In this document: positions 1-12,142 of the stretch, piece after piece
Position numbering within the stretch: the stretch's first letter is position 1
Layout of the letters: each line of letters opens with the position of its first letter
Origin: Mrakia gelida
Lineage: Eukaryota; Basidiomycota; Tremellomycetes; Cystofilobasidiales; Mrakiaceae
Direction of reading: 5' to 3'
DNA length: 64,000 nt
Assembly (NCBI GenBank): GCA_024345305.1
Contig: BRON01000007.1
Coordinates: forward strand, 682,001 to 746,000
Program-made: the position numbers and the translations under genes
The notes under the pieces: generated by a model
What the model was told of the DNA's origin: nothing
What the model saw: only the letters and a program-made list of their open reading frames with translations
The model's database searches: none

Positions 1-1
1 C

Positions 2-1660
2 GTCTTCCTCCTTCAGCTCCGAACCTTCAACCCCCACACCGGAACCGACCTCCTCTCCGTCGTCCCCTGCTCTCTCGCCTCCCTCAACCAACGTGCTGGC
101 CGAGCCGGTCGAACCTCTCCAGGGAAAACCTTCCGACTCTTCCCTTCCTCCGTCCTCCCTACCCTCCCTCGCTCGACCGTCCCAGAGATCTGCCGATCCG
201 ACATCTCCCTCTTCGTTCTTCAACTCAAGGCTCTCGGGATCGAGAACGTCATTCGAGGATTCGACTTCATGACTCCTCCGCCGAGCGACATGATGAGGAG
301 GGCCTTGGAGTTCTTGTATAGCTTGAAGGCTTTGGACGAGGCAGCCAAGTTGACGAGACCGTTGGGGATGTGGATGGCTGAGATGCCGGTGGAGCCGATG
401 ATGGCTGCTATCGTGAGTCTTGCTTCGTTCTTCGAAGTGGGAAGAGGGAGAGGGAGTCGAGATCGGAGTCGCGTCGAATCGAGTGAGAGCTGACTCGCTT
501 CCTTTCGTTTTTCTTCTTGGACGTTACAGCTCCTCAACTCTCACGAGTTTCGATGTGGAGAGGAGGTCTTGACCATCGCTGCTATGACCTCGGTTCAGGT
601 GAGACCATGCTCTTCGAATCTGACGGGCTCGATGTCTCGAATGAAGCGAACGCTGACTTTGTCTACGCGTCTTTTCCGCTTTCGACTTGCGACAGAACGT
701 CTTCATCACCGGTGATGGTCAAGCTGGAGCCCTTGCTGAATTGGAGAAGAGGAAGTTCACTGCTGAGGAAGGAGTGAGTCGTCCCGCTCTTCGATTGTTC
801 GTCGCCTTTGTCGAACGAGCACTGACCTCTTCCTTCTCTCGCCCAGGATCATCTCACGCTTTTGAACGGTAAGCCGACCGACTCTCTTCCGTCTCGATAC
901 CTTCACTGACTCTTCCCTCTCCTCTTCCCTGAGTCTACAACGGCTTCACCAAATACGGTTCCTCGTCCGCAAAATGGTGTTCGATCCATCGACTCAACTT
1001 CAAGGCCCTCTCGCGAGCCGTCTCGATTCGGCAGCAGCTCAAGAAGTACCTCCTTCGGTTCGGGAAGCAGCCGGTTCGGATAGAGAGCTGTGAAGGAGAT
1101 CACGAGCGACTGAGAAGATGTCTCGGTGAGCCTCGTTTCTCGTTCTTTCTCGACTCGGTCGCGTCGAAACGTCGTGCTGACCCGCGAGCTCTCATCTTTC
1201 TGTCTCTCCCTCGCTCAGTCACTGGATACTTCAAGAACGCCGCTCGATGGGTAGAGGGCGAAGGGACGTACAGGAGTGTGAGAGAGAACGCTGTGAGTCG
1301 CCTCCTTTCCCACCACCCTCTCGTTGACGTCGAATCGCTTCTGACCCTCCCTTCTTTCTTCGTCGCTGAAAAAACAAGATCCTTCACGTTCACCCTTCCT
1401 CGGTCCTTTTCACTCGGAAACCCTCGACTGGATGGGTCATCTACCACGAGGTCGTTCAGACGACGAAGAGCTTCATGCGAGATCTGACGGTCGTCGAGAA
1501 GGATTGGTTGGGAGAACTTGCGTGAGCATTCGTCTTCGTTCTTTTGCTTCTCGAACCGTCGTCGAAGAGAGATATCCGATCTCAGCACTGACTCGACCTC
1601 TCTTCCCTTTCGTTGTGCAGACCGGACTACTACGAGATCAAGCAGAAGAAGCGGATCTGA
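2..1660 (+). CDS. DEAH-box RNA helicase, DHX35-type (5' truncated by window edge)
   Basis: Only the C-terminal half is in the window, read in frame from base 2. The first exon contains NQRAGRAGR (about bases 92-118), the motif VI arginine-finger signature of SF2 DEAH helicases. It continues with FDFMTPPPSDMMRRALEFLY and LTRPLGMWMAEMP, the winged-helix/ratchet region. Later exons give EEGDHLT-LLNVYNGF, KWCSIHRLNFKALSRA, CLVTGYFKNAARW and GWVIYHEVVQTTKSFMRDLT, which match the HA2/OB-fold C-terminus of the DHX35 branch better than DHX8 or DHX15, as judged from memory of the family. The product ends ELAPDYYEIKQKKRI, stop at 1658-1660. The first complete intron is 413-529; several more follow, all GTGAGT-type. 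The family are ATP-dependent RNA helicases, and DHX35 is found with spliceosomal C complexes. The role here is inferred by homology. Confidence 0.88.
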
Positions 1661-2386
1661 ACAAGTCGTCGCAGTGGGAGCGAGATGGATTGGCTCAGGA
1701 GGAGGGCGCGATCTTGTCTGTTTGTACCTACCGTGTCGAGAAGGCGAGAAGGCTCGGCCTTCGGATCATTTATGAACTTTACGACCTATCTTCTCGACGA
1801 GTCCTGACGGTCTGGGAGGGACAGCAGCCCGAGAAGGATCCGCTGCTCGCTGATCGACGCGACGACTTCGTTCCATCGCCTTTTCTCTCGTCTGATTTTC
1901 CGAGTACGATCGTACATTGAAGACTCCGTGTAAAGCAAAAGTCGTTATCGCTGCCATGCCATCGTTCAACGTTGCTGTCCAAGCTAAGCTGCTACTACAG
2001 TACTCCGATTCGTCCGAGCGTTGCCCGAATCACGTCGAGCTCCCGTTGGGACGGGTTTCCCATCTTGGTTTGAAGCACATCGTCTTGTGATTCTTTCGGT
2101 TCGTCTTTTGGTGATCTGTTGGGGCAGCGATCAGGCGGGGAAAGAAGAAGAAAGGAAGGAGAGAGCGTCAGTTCTCGTCGAACGCGTCGCTCGTCTGTTG
2201 GCGAGGGAAGGAGTGGATTCCCGACGAACCACGACCGCAGTAGGCGACCAAGTAGCACTGGGAAATGAACAAAGAAGGGTCAGCTGGTGGGCTCTTAGTC
2301 GCGTTACATCGTAAAGGAGAAGCAGAAGAACAAGAGCGAAAACTCACGCCAGAACACCAGCCCAAAGGGGTGGTCGCGGGGTCGTC
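1661..2386. other. Intergenic region between converging genes; possible 3' UTR intron of the minus-strand gene
   Basis: The helicase (+) and the next gene (-) converge here. On the minus strand there is a convincing intron signature: GTGAGT near 2345, AGCTGACC near 2286 and CCCAG near 2260. It lies beyond the in-frame stop at 2387. It is either a 3' UTR intron or a sign that the coding frame continues by an alternative route. No other gene is supported. Confidence 0.4.
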
Positions 2387-3470
2387 TCAGCTGACCTTCT
2401 CCACCGCCCCAGGAGTACGGCTACACGCGTTCAGAACTCTCCTGTTGGCCTTGAAAAGATGCCCATTCGGATCCTCCGGGTTGAACGACCCGAGAACGAA
2501 CTGTAGGCTGTACTTGCCCTGCCCGGCGAGGGCGAGGTCCAGCGAGTCGTCCTTGTCCGTGCTCGATGCAGGTTGACCGACTTTCGAGTCCTGAACAGCA
2601 TCGAGGGTGGTCGAGATCTGCTGAAGATGGGAGCTCTGAAGGAAATGAGTTCCGAGTTCGACGAGGTTCGCGAGGAGCGTGGACTCCAATTGGAAGTCGA
2701 GCTTGGAAGCCTCCCCAAAGGAAAGACACTTGTAGCAGATCTTCCCAAGAAGTTCGAAGTCTCGATAGAGGAAGCACGGCCTGTGCATGTGCTTCAAGAG
2801 GTGGAAGGGAGGGCCGTCCTCGCCTCTGTCGTCGAATGCTTTCGGGGGCTGAAGGAGGTGAAGATGGGGAGTCAGCGCAGCCCTTCGAATAACAACAAGT
2901 CCGGTCACGAACTCACAATATTCTCGAACTCGTCGAAAGGGTAGGAGACCAAGCGTCGAACGAGCAGGGTGGGAAGGTCCCTCGCCTCGTCCAGTCGGTG
3001 GATCCCGCGAGTGAGGACGGGCAGAGTGCTAGCTTGAAAAAGCATGAAGCAGATGCAAGAAGCGAGCGACGACTGCGGATCGAGTTCTCGGAAGGCCCTG
3101 AGTAGGGAAGGTAGGTAGTTGGCTAGGAACTCGGCCTGAAGGAACGAGACAAGGGGAGAGGAGAGGAAGCGGAGTGAGCTCAACCGTCGAAGGAAGGCCT
3201 CTCTTTTGCTCTCCTCCGGACACCTCAAGCGAAGACCAAAGGTGTTCGTACGTAGAGCTCATTCCCAGCGGTGCCTGCGGAGACGACCAGAGCCTGCATA
3301 CGAAGAAGAACGTCAGAACTGCACGCTGAAGCTGAGGGGGAGGAGAAAGAGAGAGGAGGACAACTCACGAGGGCGTCGATAGATTCCTCGTCGTCCTTGA
3401 CAAACTCCCATCGACGAGGTTCATCATCTCGTACACCGAAGAGTCTAGCAAGCTCCGAAGCGGTCGGCAT
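2387..3470 (-). CDS. Unrecognised intron-containing protein with an apparent reading-frame break
   Basis: I do not recognise the family. Exon 1 starts MPTASELARLFGVRDDEPRR at 3470 and ends at a GTGAGT donor near 3369. After a normal intron the next exon reads ALVVSAGTAGNELYVRTPLV and meets a stop near 3237. A helix-rich sequence (ESKREAFLRRLSSLRFLSSP, LANYLPSLLRAFRELDPQSS) continues in another frame from about 3235 to 2918. A well-formed intron then leads to a final exon beginning PPKAFDDRGEDGPPFHLLKH and ending TPGAVEKVS at 2387. I found no AG acceptor that would repair the frame at about 3237. A base error, a real frameshift or an unusual intron are all possible. The protein is leucine-rich and alpha-helical, with no visible signal peptide or membrane segment. 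Confidence 0.5.
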
Positions 3471-3669
3471 CTGCCTTGAGGGAAAGGAAGAGGGAAGGAG
3501 AAGATGGACGTCGAGATCAACTTCGCGAAACGAGGTGAGCTTTCGACTTTCCCTTCCCTCTCCCTCGCCCGCAACGCCATCTTAGCCAATCCTATTTTTC
3601 CACCAAGTCCACATTCAACACCATCCTATCCTTTCCTTCTAGAGTCCCTCATACCTCCTCTCTCCCAGG

Positions 3670-4857
3670 ATGCCCGTCAAATCGAAATCCAAGGCTTCCT
3701 CCTCACGAGCTCCCGCCGCCAAACCTCCTCCTCCTCCCGCCGCTGCTGCTCCAACAACCAAGCATGACTCGGAAGCATCAGGATCTCCAGCACCTCCTCA
3801 TATACTAGACTCACCACAAGGAGAAATCGTACGTTCTCTCTCTCTCGTTCTCCTCCGTCTCTACGTCCTTCCTCGCGTTCTCGACTCTCATCGGCCATCG
3901 TAGCTCACCTTTCTCCTCCCTTCCTTCCCTTTGTCCCTCTCCCTCGTCGTCTATCTCGTGCAGGCCCTGTTCCGAGCTCTTACACGCCATCGACCTGTGG
4001 GACCTGACAAGCACTTCAAGATGGTTGGACTGCTGAACGTCGTAAACAAGGCTCTCGTCAACATCGAGGAAGTAGGAGGAGGACCGGATGGAGGGGTGAC
4101 GAGCGAGGAAGTTTGGGACAAGCTGGGAAGGATGTTCGATATGGGGAAGCTGGACATACTAGTGAGTACACCTATGGCTGCATTCTGAGATAGGGCGGCG
4201 GGCCTGGTTGGGTTGGATGGGATGGGATCAAGGGGAGAGAGGAGCGAAGGTCAGCTCCGCGAGGTGTTGAGCTCGAGCTCGAGGAGTAGGAGGAGCTGCT
4301 GGTGCCGCTCTGCCCCGACGAGGGACTGGGATGGTTACTTGAGTGCTTCATACCAACCGAGGTTGCACCTGGACCTCAGCTCGAAGGAGCTCTGTCAGTT
4401 CTGGATCGCTGGAGAACCGAACGAAGACTCGCGCGTCTCCCTTCCCTCCTCCGTCCTTGATCTCTCTCGACTCAACGCGTTATCTCGACCGTCCCAAGCT
4501 CACTAGCTGACCCTCTCCTATCCTCTCCATTTCCAGAACTCTCCTGCCTCACCCTCCCAGGACTCTCCCTCCGTCACCTCCTTCAACCTTCCCTACTCCC
4601 CTTCCTTCAACCACATCGTCGACGAACGACGTCTCCACGGTCCCAACTCCAACTCCCCACCATCCAACTCTCCAAAACCACCAGCAGAACACTTCAAGGA
4701 CGACGGAAGCGACAGCACGTTGTCTCAGCAAGACGAGGACGAGGAGGTTCCAGCGGAGGAGGAAGAGCAGGCCGAGGAGGAAGAAGAGGAGGACGAGGAG
4801 GAAGAGGAGGAAGAGGAGGCACCGAAGCCGAAGAGGAGGAGGAAGAGTAACAGATGA
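3670..4857 (+). CDS. EAF7: Eaf7/MRGBP (CT20 family) subunit of the NuA4 histone acetyltransferase
   Basis: Three exons (3670-3828, 3964-4161, 4537-4857) give 225 residues. The N-terminus is a lysine/serine/proline-rich tail (MPVKSKSKASSSRAPAAKPP). Exon 2 carries the CT20 core: ALFRALTRHRPVGPDKHFKM, then TSEEVWDKLGRMFDMGKLDI. This is the Eaf7/MRGBP pattern in which a short helix binds the MRG protein (Eaf3). Exon 3 has the typical second block FNLPYSPSFNHIVDERRL, a long Glu/Asp-rich run, and the basic nuclear signal PKPKRRRKSNR before the stop. All exon joins are in phase 0. Known role: a subunit of NuA4 with Eaf3 and Eaf5, acting in chromatin acetylation. The 375-base second intron is long for this window, but I saw no convincing extra exon in it. 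Confidence 0.85.
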
Positions 4858-5188
4858 TAATTACAGTGATTCTTTGATGCTGATTTAACTTCGGAGGAGA
4901 GGGTGAAGGAGGAAAGAGAAAGGAGAGAAAGCGACGAGACGCGTCGAGACCGAGTCGTTCGAGGTCAGCCGCTCGAGCGCTCGGAAAGCTAGATTCTTCA
5001 GATCTCCTCCCTCCCAGTACATATCCTCCACCCGTCTCCTCTACCACAATCGATCTCCTGCAAAGTTCTCAACCGAAAAGCATCCAAGCGCAGCCTCGAA
5101 AGGGGAGCGAGCTCACCTCGTCCGTCGTCTCCTTCCTTCCTTCCCTCTCAACGCCGACAAACTCCCCTCCTCGCCCTCGCTCCTCGCC
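4858..5188. other. Intergenic region between EAF7 and the Hook gene
   Basis: Holds the 3' end of EAF7 and the promoter of the next gene. It contains one copy of the palindrome GACGCGTC (4938-4945) and CT-rich tracts near 5130-5180. No ORF with coding character was seen. Confidence 0.5.
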
Positions 5189-8100
5189 ATGGCTCCACCC
5201 CCACCCCTTCGCTCTCGCCAATCTACAGGATCTCGCACGAAAGAATCCCGAGCTTTCGTCTCCCTCTTCAAAGCGTTCGACTTGAAGCCTCCCATCCGAC
5301 TGCTCGCAGACCTCAGCTCAGGGAGAGCGTTCGCTGATGTTCTGGCTCTAGTGTAAGCTCGTTTTCTTTTCTTTCCCCCACACTTTCAATCTCATCTCTT
5401 GACCTCTCGACTAACCCGACAATCGTGTTCGCTCGCTCGTAGAGATGGCGAAGCGTTCGCTCTCAAGAAACTCCCAGCTCGACCTCCTCCCTCCTCCTCG
5501 TCGTCGTCGTCCTCAGGAGACTGGGTCTCTCAATTCAACACTCTCAAGACCCTGCATCGTCTACTCGTCAAGTACGCTATGGAGGTCCTTCCTCAGCCTC
5601 AAGCCAAGTTCGAGACGCCTGATCTGCACAAGATCGCAAAGGGACAGGACGAGGTCGAGATTCTGGCGTTTTGTAGGATCGTCGTTGCCATCAGGTGAGT
5701 CGCAGGGCGTTCTCAGTCTTTGGGACAGTTCGAGGGAAGGTTCGAATGCCCTGAGTAGTGTTGGAACGTCCTATACGGGCTTGAGGGGAGCTGGGCAGCT
5801 CAAAGAGAGGGGTCAGCGCAAGAGGGAAGGAAGCGAGCTCGTTCGATGAGCTGGTCAAGGAGGGGAGCTCGTTCGTCCTGGGGGACACGCTGCTACTGCT
5901 CGGTTATATACTCTGAGGATCTCGCAGAGTAGCCTCGTATGGTTTTGGACTCGTTGCCGCACTCAGAACCTCTGGTAGAGCATCGGCCAGTCTCCGAGGC
6001 TGATTCGTGTCGAGCTCAGCTCAACAACAGCTCGTCTCTCTCTCTCCCTTCCCTCCGTTGCCGTCGCTGACCCCGTCTCTCGTACTTTGCTTTGCTTCGC
6101 AGTGTCCAAGCCACTCCCGGAAACGTCGTCATCATCGAGAAGATTCAGACTCTGGAGGAGGACGCCCAACAAGCGTTGATGCTGGCGCTTGGACCCGTTC
6201 GTCCCCTCCCTCCCTCCACCGGCTCCCTCTTCACACGTTCCGAGCTGACCTCTTCGCCGTTCCCACTCTCGCTTTCTACTCGAGGTAGTTCCTTCCCAAA
6301 GCCTCTTCAGACCTTCCAAGTCCATCTCGATCCTTCCCTCCCTCACCTGTGCTCGACGACCACGACCGAAACTCGTTCGCACCTGGAGAACGCGAACGGA
6401 TGCTCGACGACAAGGCTACGCTCGAGAGCGCTTACAACACTCTGATAGAAGAGCATACTAGCTTGAGGGCTCAGTTCGTGAGTCACATACCCTGATGAAT
6501 CGAGGTTTCTGCGATCAACGCGTCCGAGAGCTGACCACGTCGCTCTCTCTTTCCTTTTCTCTTCCCCTCGGTTCGACGATTCACAGGACGATGCAAGCAC
6601 GGAACTCGAGAACGCTCGAACTGAACTGAAGGATGTTGGGGGTGGGAACGGGGACTCGGTGCTGAGGCATGAGATCGAGCGACTCAAGGACGAACTGTCA
6701 GTCTTCCCCTCGACCTTCCCTCGCCTCGCGTTCTTTTGACTGACGTTGTTTCGCCGGTGCCCTTTCTGCAGTCGCAAGAGCGAAGATAACCTCGGAGAGA
6801 TGGAGATGGCTTTAGAGAAGCAGAACAGGAACCTGGAGAGCATGACTAGACGCGTGAGTCCACCTTTGACTCTGTTTTGTTTCTCGCTCGTCGAATCACT
6901 CGTTGACGCCGCTTCATACCCTTTCTCTTTCTGTCCGCCGCTCTCACAGATAGACGAGCTTAACGCCAACGCATCGGAAGTCACCAAGCTTCGAGATCAA
7001 CTAGACGAGTTCGTCATCTCTCCTTCTTCGATCCGTAGTCGCGTCCTAGGTCAACCTTGCGCTGACCAGATCGTTTCGTACGTTCGCCTTCCAGGTATCG
7101 ACACGCTGCCGATCGACTCCAGAAGAGTGAGAACGCTAACAAGAAGCTGAACAAGAAGCTCGAGGAGTCTGCTGATCTTCGGAGGCAGATCAAGGTGCGT
7201 CGCTCTTCTCGTGTACGCGTTCGACACCTCACTTCGGCGAGCTGACCTTCTTTCTTCGCACGCTGCTCTGCAGGCCCTGGAGGACGAGAACGCCAACCTC
7301 GTGGACAAGAACGCGTCGCTGGAGGAGGATTATCGGAAGGTGGGCTTCCCTCTTCGTTCGCGTCTCCGAAGGAATCTCGGTCGAGCTGATCTTTTACCTT
7401 TCTCATTCCATCTCGCTCAGGTCTCGTCGCTAAAACGTGAGCTGACTCATCCTTCCGCCCTCTCATCTCCCATAGAACTCAACGCTGACGTTTCGTCCTC
7501 GCTAACAGCCCTCGCCGACAGCTACAAGACTCAGCTCTCCGACCTCGAGCTTCGCGAACGAGCGAAGTCCAAGGAGAACACTGGTTCGTCGTCCTCTACT
7601 TCCTACCTCTCGTCTTTGTCTCTCCCACTGAACTTACTTCCCTCCCGTCGGCTTTCACAGAGCTCAAGTTCGAACTCGATCAGCTTCGATCGCAACTTCA
7701 CTCCGCCGAGGTCGAGCTTTCGAGCCATCGAGAGGAGCTCGGACTTCATCAAGAACGCGTTCGAGAGCTGGAGCTCGTCTCGCCTTCTCGTCCTACCAGA
7801 TCGAGGACGACTACCAACGGAGACTCGGAAGCTGGAAATCTGCTCGAGGAGGGTCACGAGGGAGACGACGAGCTCTTGGGTTCGATGGGAGGAGAGTTGG
7901 ACGACGCGATGCAAGGGACGACCAAGACTGAGTGAGTTCGCTTCTCCCTTCTTTGTTCTCCCACATACGAAGTGTCAGTGTACTGACTTCTTGGTTCTTC
8001 TTCGCCTTCGTCATCAGCCTCAAGCTCCAAGTCCGTCGCCTACAACGTGAACTCGACGCCGCTCGAAACAACAAAGCCGACGGATCTCGAGTTCTGGTGC

Positions 8101-9764
8101 TGGAGAACCTTCTCGACGACGCCAAGAAGATGAAGGAACGCTACGAGCAAGACTACCTCGGAGCTCACAAGACCAACCTCGGACTTCAAGCTCAGCTGGA
8201 AGCCATTCGGAGTGGGAAGGCTCTCGGAGATGGGTGAGTCGAGGACTCGTTTCGTCCTCGTCCTCGTTCACCGCGCGAGCCCCTGACTTCTTGTTCTCTT
8301 GTGCCATCAGACCCGAAGCTACGATCGCACTTCGGCAACGCCTCAACGAGACTGTCGATGAGCTGGATCAGGTCAAGATCAAGCTCGCCGAGCTGGAGGT
8401 TCGTTCTTTCGCTCCTCCTCTGTTTCCTCAACCTGTCTGCTTCGAGCTGACTTTCTTCGGTCTCTCTCCGTCCAGGTCAAGCACTCATCGATATCTGAAG
8501 AGCTCACCATCGCCAAGTCGGATCGTGAGTGCCTCGTCCTCCCTCATCGTCGACTTCAATCTTCGAGTCGAGTCTGACCTTCACGTCTCTCGTTTCGTCA
8601 TCGCCTCGTACCAGTCACTCTCTGCAACAAGGACCAGATCGAAATTCTCCACTCTCTTCGTGAATCGGTCAACGAGGATAAGGCTGCCATCCTCGAGGAA
8701 GCTACTCAGCTGAAGGTCAAGCTCGCGTCCCTCGAGCAGAAGAACAAGATGCAGATCGATCAGATCAACGGGTGAGTCTGATCGCTCGCACTTCCTTTCT
8801 TCCTTCGCTTGGAGACCGAGGGCTGACCTTAAGCTCGTACCGCATGACTCAGACTCCTCATGGACAAGGTGGGAATGCAGACGAAGGACATCGGACATCG
8901 CGAGAAGATGATAGAGAGGGAGAAGGCTTTCGGGTTCGTCTTCTTCTTTCCCTTCGCTTACTTTCCTTCGTCGACGAGAGGGCTGATCACATCCCTTCTT
9001 TGTTCGCTTACATCAGTGATCTTCGAGTCTCGCTCGCCGGTCGAGACCTTCCGGAGGACGTCAAGGCTCGACTGCTCGACCTTCAAGACGAGAAGCTCGC
9101 GGCTGACGCTGAGGTCAAGTCGTTGTCGAGCAAGCTCAAGACGGCTGAGGATCATGTCCAGAAGGCTAAGAAGGTATGTCCACTATACTACTGACTTCGT
9201 GAGCCTACGTCGATGCGAGAGACGGAGCTGACTCCCGTCCTCCTCCTTCGCTTTCGCAGTTCATCAAGGAGCAAGATTCCCTGATGAAGGACCAACGCAA
9301 AAAGTCCACCGCCGCTCTAGGAGACAACTTCGCCGAAGCTCAGCAGAGCTACGAGGCTCAGATCACTGCTCTCACCGAGGAAATCGCTCGTCTGAAGGTG
9401 AGTTGAGCTCGAGGAAGCAGTCCTCGTTCGACCGAGGTTGACCTTCGTTCCTTCTTCTTCCTCGTTTCTCTCTTCCCTCCAGGCCAAGCAGCGAGAAATC
9501 GAGAAGCGCTACCGGATCGAGTACCAGCTCATGGCGTCGACTGTTCACGATATGGGGATGAAGATCAACCGAGGTCATCTTGGTGGAGGAGGGAAGCAGG
9601 ACATGCAGCCTTCGAGTTGGCTCGCTCAGCAGAGGAAGCAGGTGAGTTTCTCCCCTCTCCTTCTCGCCTCTCCTCGCACCTGCTTCTGGAGAAGGCTCGT
9701 ATACTGACCTGCGTCTCTCGGTCATCGTCTGTTTGGATAGCTTGGAGGAGGGTTGCGTCGGTGA
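5189..9764 (+). CDS. Hook-family dynein adaptor (N-terminal HOOK domain plus long coiled coil)
   Basis: The start MAPPPPLRSRQSTGSRTKES at 5189 is followed by RAFVSLFKAFDLKPPIRLLA and DLSSGRAFADVLALV, a calponin-homology-like HOOK domain. After two introns come FNTLKTLHRLLVKYAMEVLP and EVEILAFCRIVVAI, as in Hook proteins. About twenty short exons then encode heptad-rich coiled coil, for example LEEDAQQALMLALGP, DKATLESAYNTLIEEHTSLR, ALEDENANLVDKNASLEEDY and IEKRYRIEYQLMASTVHDMG. The last exon reads LGGGLRR and stops at 9762-9764. Fungal Hook proteins link early endosomes to dynein/dynactin for long-range transport; this function is inferred from the family. The exons are unusually small, and at least two donors appear to be GTTCGT (7009 and 8399). 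The neighbours are unrelated. Confidence 0.82.
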
Positions 9765-12142
9765 TGAGCTTTCGTTTCGCTCGAGCTCGCGTTTCATGAT
9801 ACCCACGTCTCCTCCTTCTCTACCCTACACCTTACAATATCCCTTCGTCCAGAGTAGCTCCATCTCATATTTTTACTCCCCACGTATCCCACTCGCACCG
9901 TCTCTCGTCTCTACATCTCTAGGATCACTCATGACTTCACGACTTTCGACGAACGACTCGCGTCACCTCTCGCTCGCCTTTTCTTCCTCTTCCATCGCTC
10001 TTCCACGTTGCGCCTCCACCGAACCTTCTTCTCAGCCACCCAAACCTTCTCCCCACCTCCGACACCTGTCTATTTCTCAAGTATGTCTGCATCTTCTCGC
10101 TCTCTCGCTTCCAGAACGTGCCCTTCGCGAGATGCACTCTCAGGCCTTCGTGCTTTCAAACTATACTGCTGAGCCGTCTTCAACCAGTGCGTCACACAGC
10201 CCCCTCGTTAAAGTTTTAGCTTCATGGGAATCTTCTCGCTCCACAGACGTCGAGAACATTCTCGTGCTCAAGTTCGATTCCAGCGGCGAACGAACGAGCC
10301 GAAGGGACGTCCTCGAACGCGTCCATCGAGCTTTTTCGAACGAGAGGCCAGCCCTTCCTCTGCTCTCCCCCACACGGGAGCTCCCGTTTTTCTCGCCGTC
10401 CCATTTTTCGAGGCCTTTGAACACGCGCACACATGGCCATAGCATCGTCACCAGTTCAAGGAGTCAAAGAGAGACAGGGAAGAGATCACAGAAGACGAGG
10501 TTCTCCGACGAGACGAGCCGCGAGACGTGCTTTCGCTCGGGGCGCGGTTCGTTCCCTTTTGTCAGGCTAAAAGGGGTGCACGTGCTTGCTGTAGACGGAG
10601 TGACCGATGAAGGGTAGGGATCAAAGTTTCGGGGTGAAAGAACAAGGGACGAGCGAGCGTCGTCGGTCCATCAAAGGCAGAACGTCTTGAACAACGTCGT
10701 CGAGCTCGAGCTCGATCTTTGCTCTGTCTAAGGTTTCTTTGAATAAGGATCTGCTTTCATGTCTTACTCCAAAGCCAGGGAATTGTAATCTCTGCCACGC
10801 CCCCGAATCTAAACAACAATCTAGGCAGGTCTCGCTTGGAAAACAGAGCTCAACGTTCGTCTTTCTCTCGTCGCTTTCCGCAACTAGGACGACTCGTTCT
10901 TTCGTCCTTCTTTCTCGTACGCAGCCAAGAAGGGAACGGTACATGTGGAGACATGTTTGCCCGTGGAGCGGGAGGGCGAAGTCGAAGCACCTTGGGATGA
11001 CGGCGAACGAGAATGAGGCGCGTCTGTTTGGGGGAGGTCGAGGGAAGGGAAACAAAGTTGGGGGAACGCTCAGGTTTTTCCGAGACACGGCTCTCCCTCC
11101 TTTTCATGAATCGAAGCTAAGGGAAACCCAAGCTTCGGGATCGTTCGTGCCTTGTACCTTTGCTGCTCTCTTGCAATCTTGACTGAGTTCCTGGATGGAA
11201 GCAAGAGGGATCGAGCGGTAAACGAGCGAGGGAGGTCGAAGCTCAAACACTTCGATGTAGCCCCTGCTTGAAAGCTCATTTCTATAGAGAGGGGCGTTCT
11301 GTTCTTGGGAAGGCCTCCTTTTAACCGGCATCGCTTGTTTGAACAGAAGATCGCACACCGCAGCCCAAAAGACGGAGGCGAAAGATGGCGGGTTGTTGTG
11401 CTCTTCTCTTCCCTTCCTCCCCCCTCCACCGATCTACCAAACCTTTTTTGTTTCCACGTTTCGCCTCCAACCACATCCTCCTCCCTTGCCCATCCACGTC
11501 TATCCCACTAGACCCATTCCAGTGAGTCTCGTCCTCCCCCTCCCCCTCCCGTCCGCCCCTCCCCGAAACTCGACAACGAAAGAGTCGGTGCTCTCTCGCT
11601 CGCCTCTCCCTTCTCCTCCTTCCATCCGCCCTCCCCCTCGTTCCTTCCTTCTCCTTCTCGCACCTCGTTCTCTTCATTTTGCTGACGATTCCCCCCTTCT
11701 TGCCCCTCCCTCTCCTTTTTTCCACCTCTTCCCTCGTCGATCTTGTCGCTCTCTCGCCTTCGCTCTCGCTGTCCTCTTTTCAACCTTCAACCTCCGTCTC
11801 GTGCTCTCCGGTCGTTCGTCATCCCTCCCTCGCAGACTACCGACCTCTTAAAACCTCACCTTCGTCACTTCGTAAGTCTACAGCCTTCTCCCACTCTTCT
11901 TTAACAATCCTCGCACCTCCTACAACGACTTTCAACTGACCGCTCACCCCTCTTTCCTTCCCTCCCCCTTCTCGTCCCTCTCGCGCTCTCCTTGGCTTCC
12001 CTCGACTTCCTTCATCCTCCCACACCTTCATCTACACCTACCTTGGCCTCCCCTCCATCTCCTACTACCACAACACCCCTTCAACCTCATCCTACAAACT
12101 CTCACGGCTCTTTCACTCGCAACTTCCGACGACCTCCAGACA
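9765..12142. other. 2.4-kb region without a convincing gene; upstream region of the repeat-peptide gene
   Basis: Open frames exist on both strands (for example 9733-10617 plus and 10621-11088 minus). They lack the exon/intron grammar of the neighbours, have biased composition (Ser/Arg-rich on one strand, mirrored on the other) and match no family. From about 11400 to 12140 the plus strand is strongly pyrimidine-rich, like a long promoter or 5' leader for the gene starting at 12143. A non-coding RNA or a distant 5' UTR exon cannot be excluded. Confidence 0.45.

Noticed and set aside
4262..4480. Extra exon inside the long EAF7 intron (open frame containing LLVPLCPDEGLGWLLECFIP)
   Set aside because: It does not match the CT20 family, lacks convincing flanking splice sites, and the exons on either side already join in phase with the expected motif order.
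5735..5755. GGTTCGAAT as a possible tRNA B-box
   Set aside because: No stem pairing and it lies inside a Hook intron; TTCGA strings are common in this genome.
9733..10617. Plus-strand ORF of 294 codons after the Hook gene
   Set aside because: It overlaps the last Hook exon in another frame, is Ser/Arg-rich throughout, and lacks introns or any family match.
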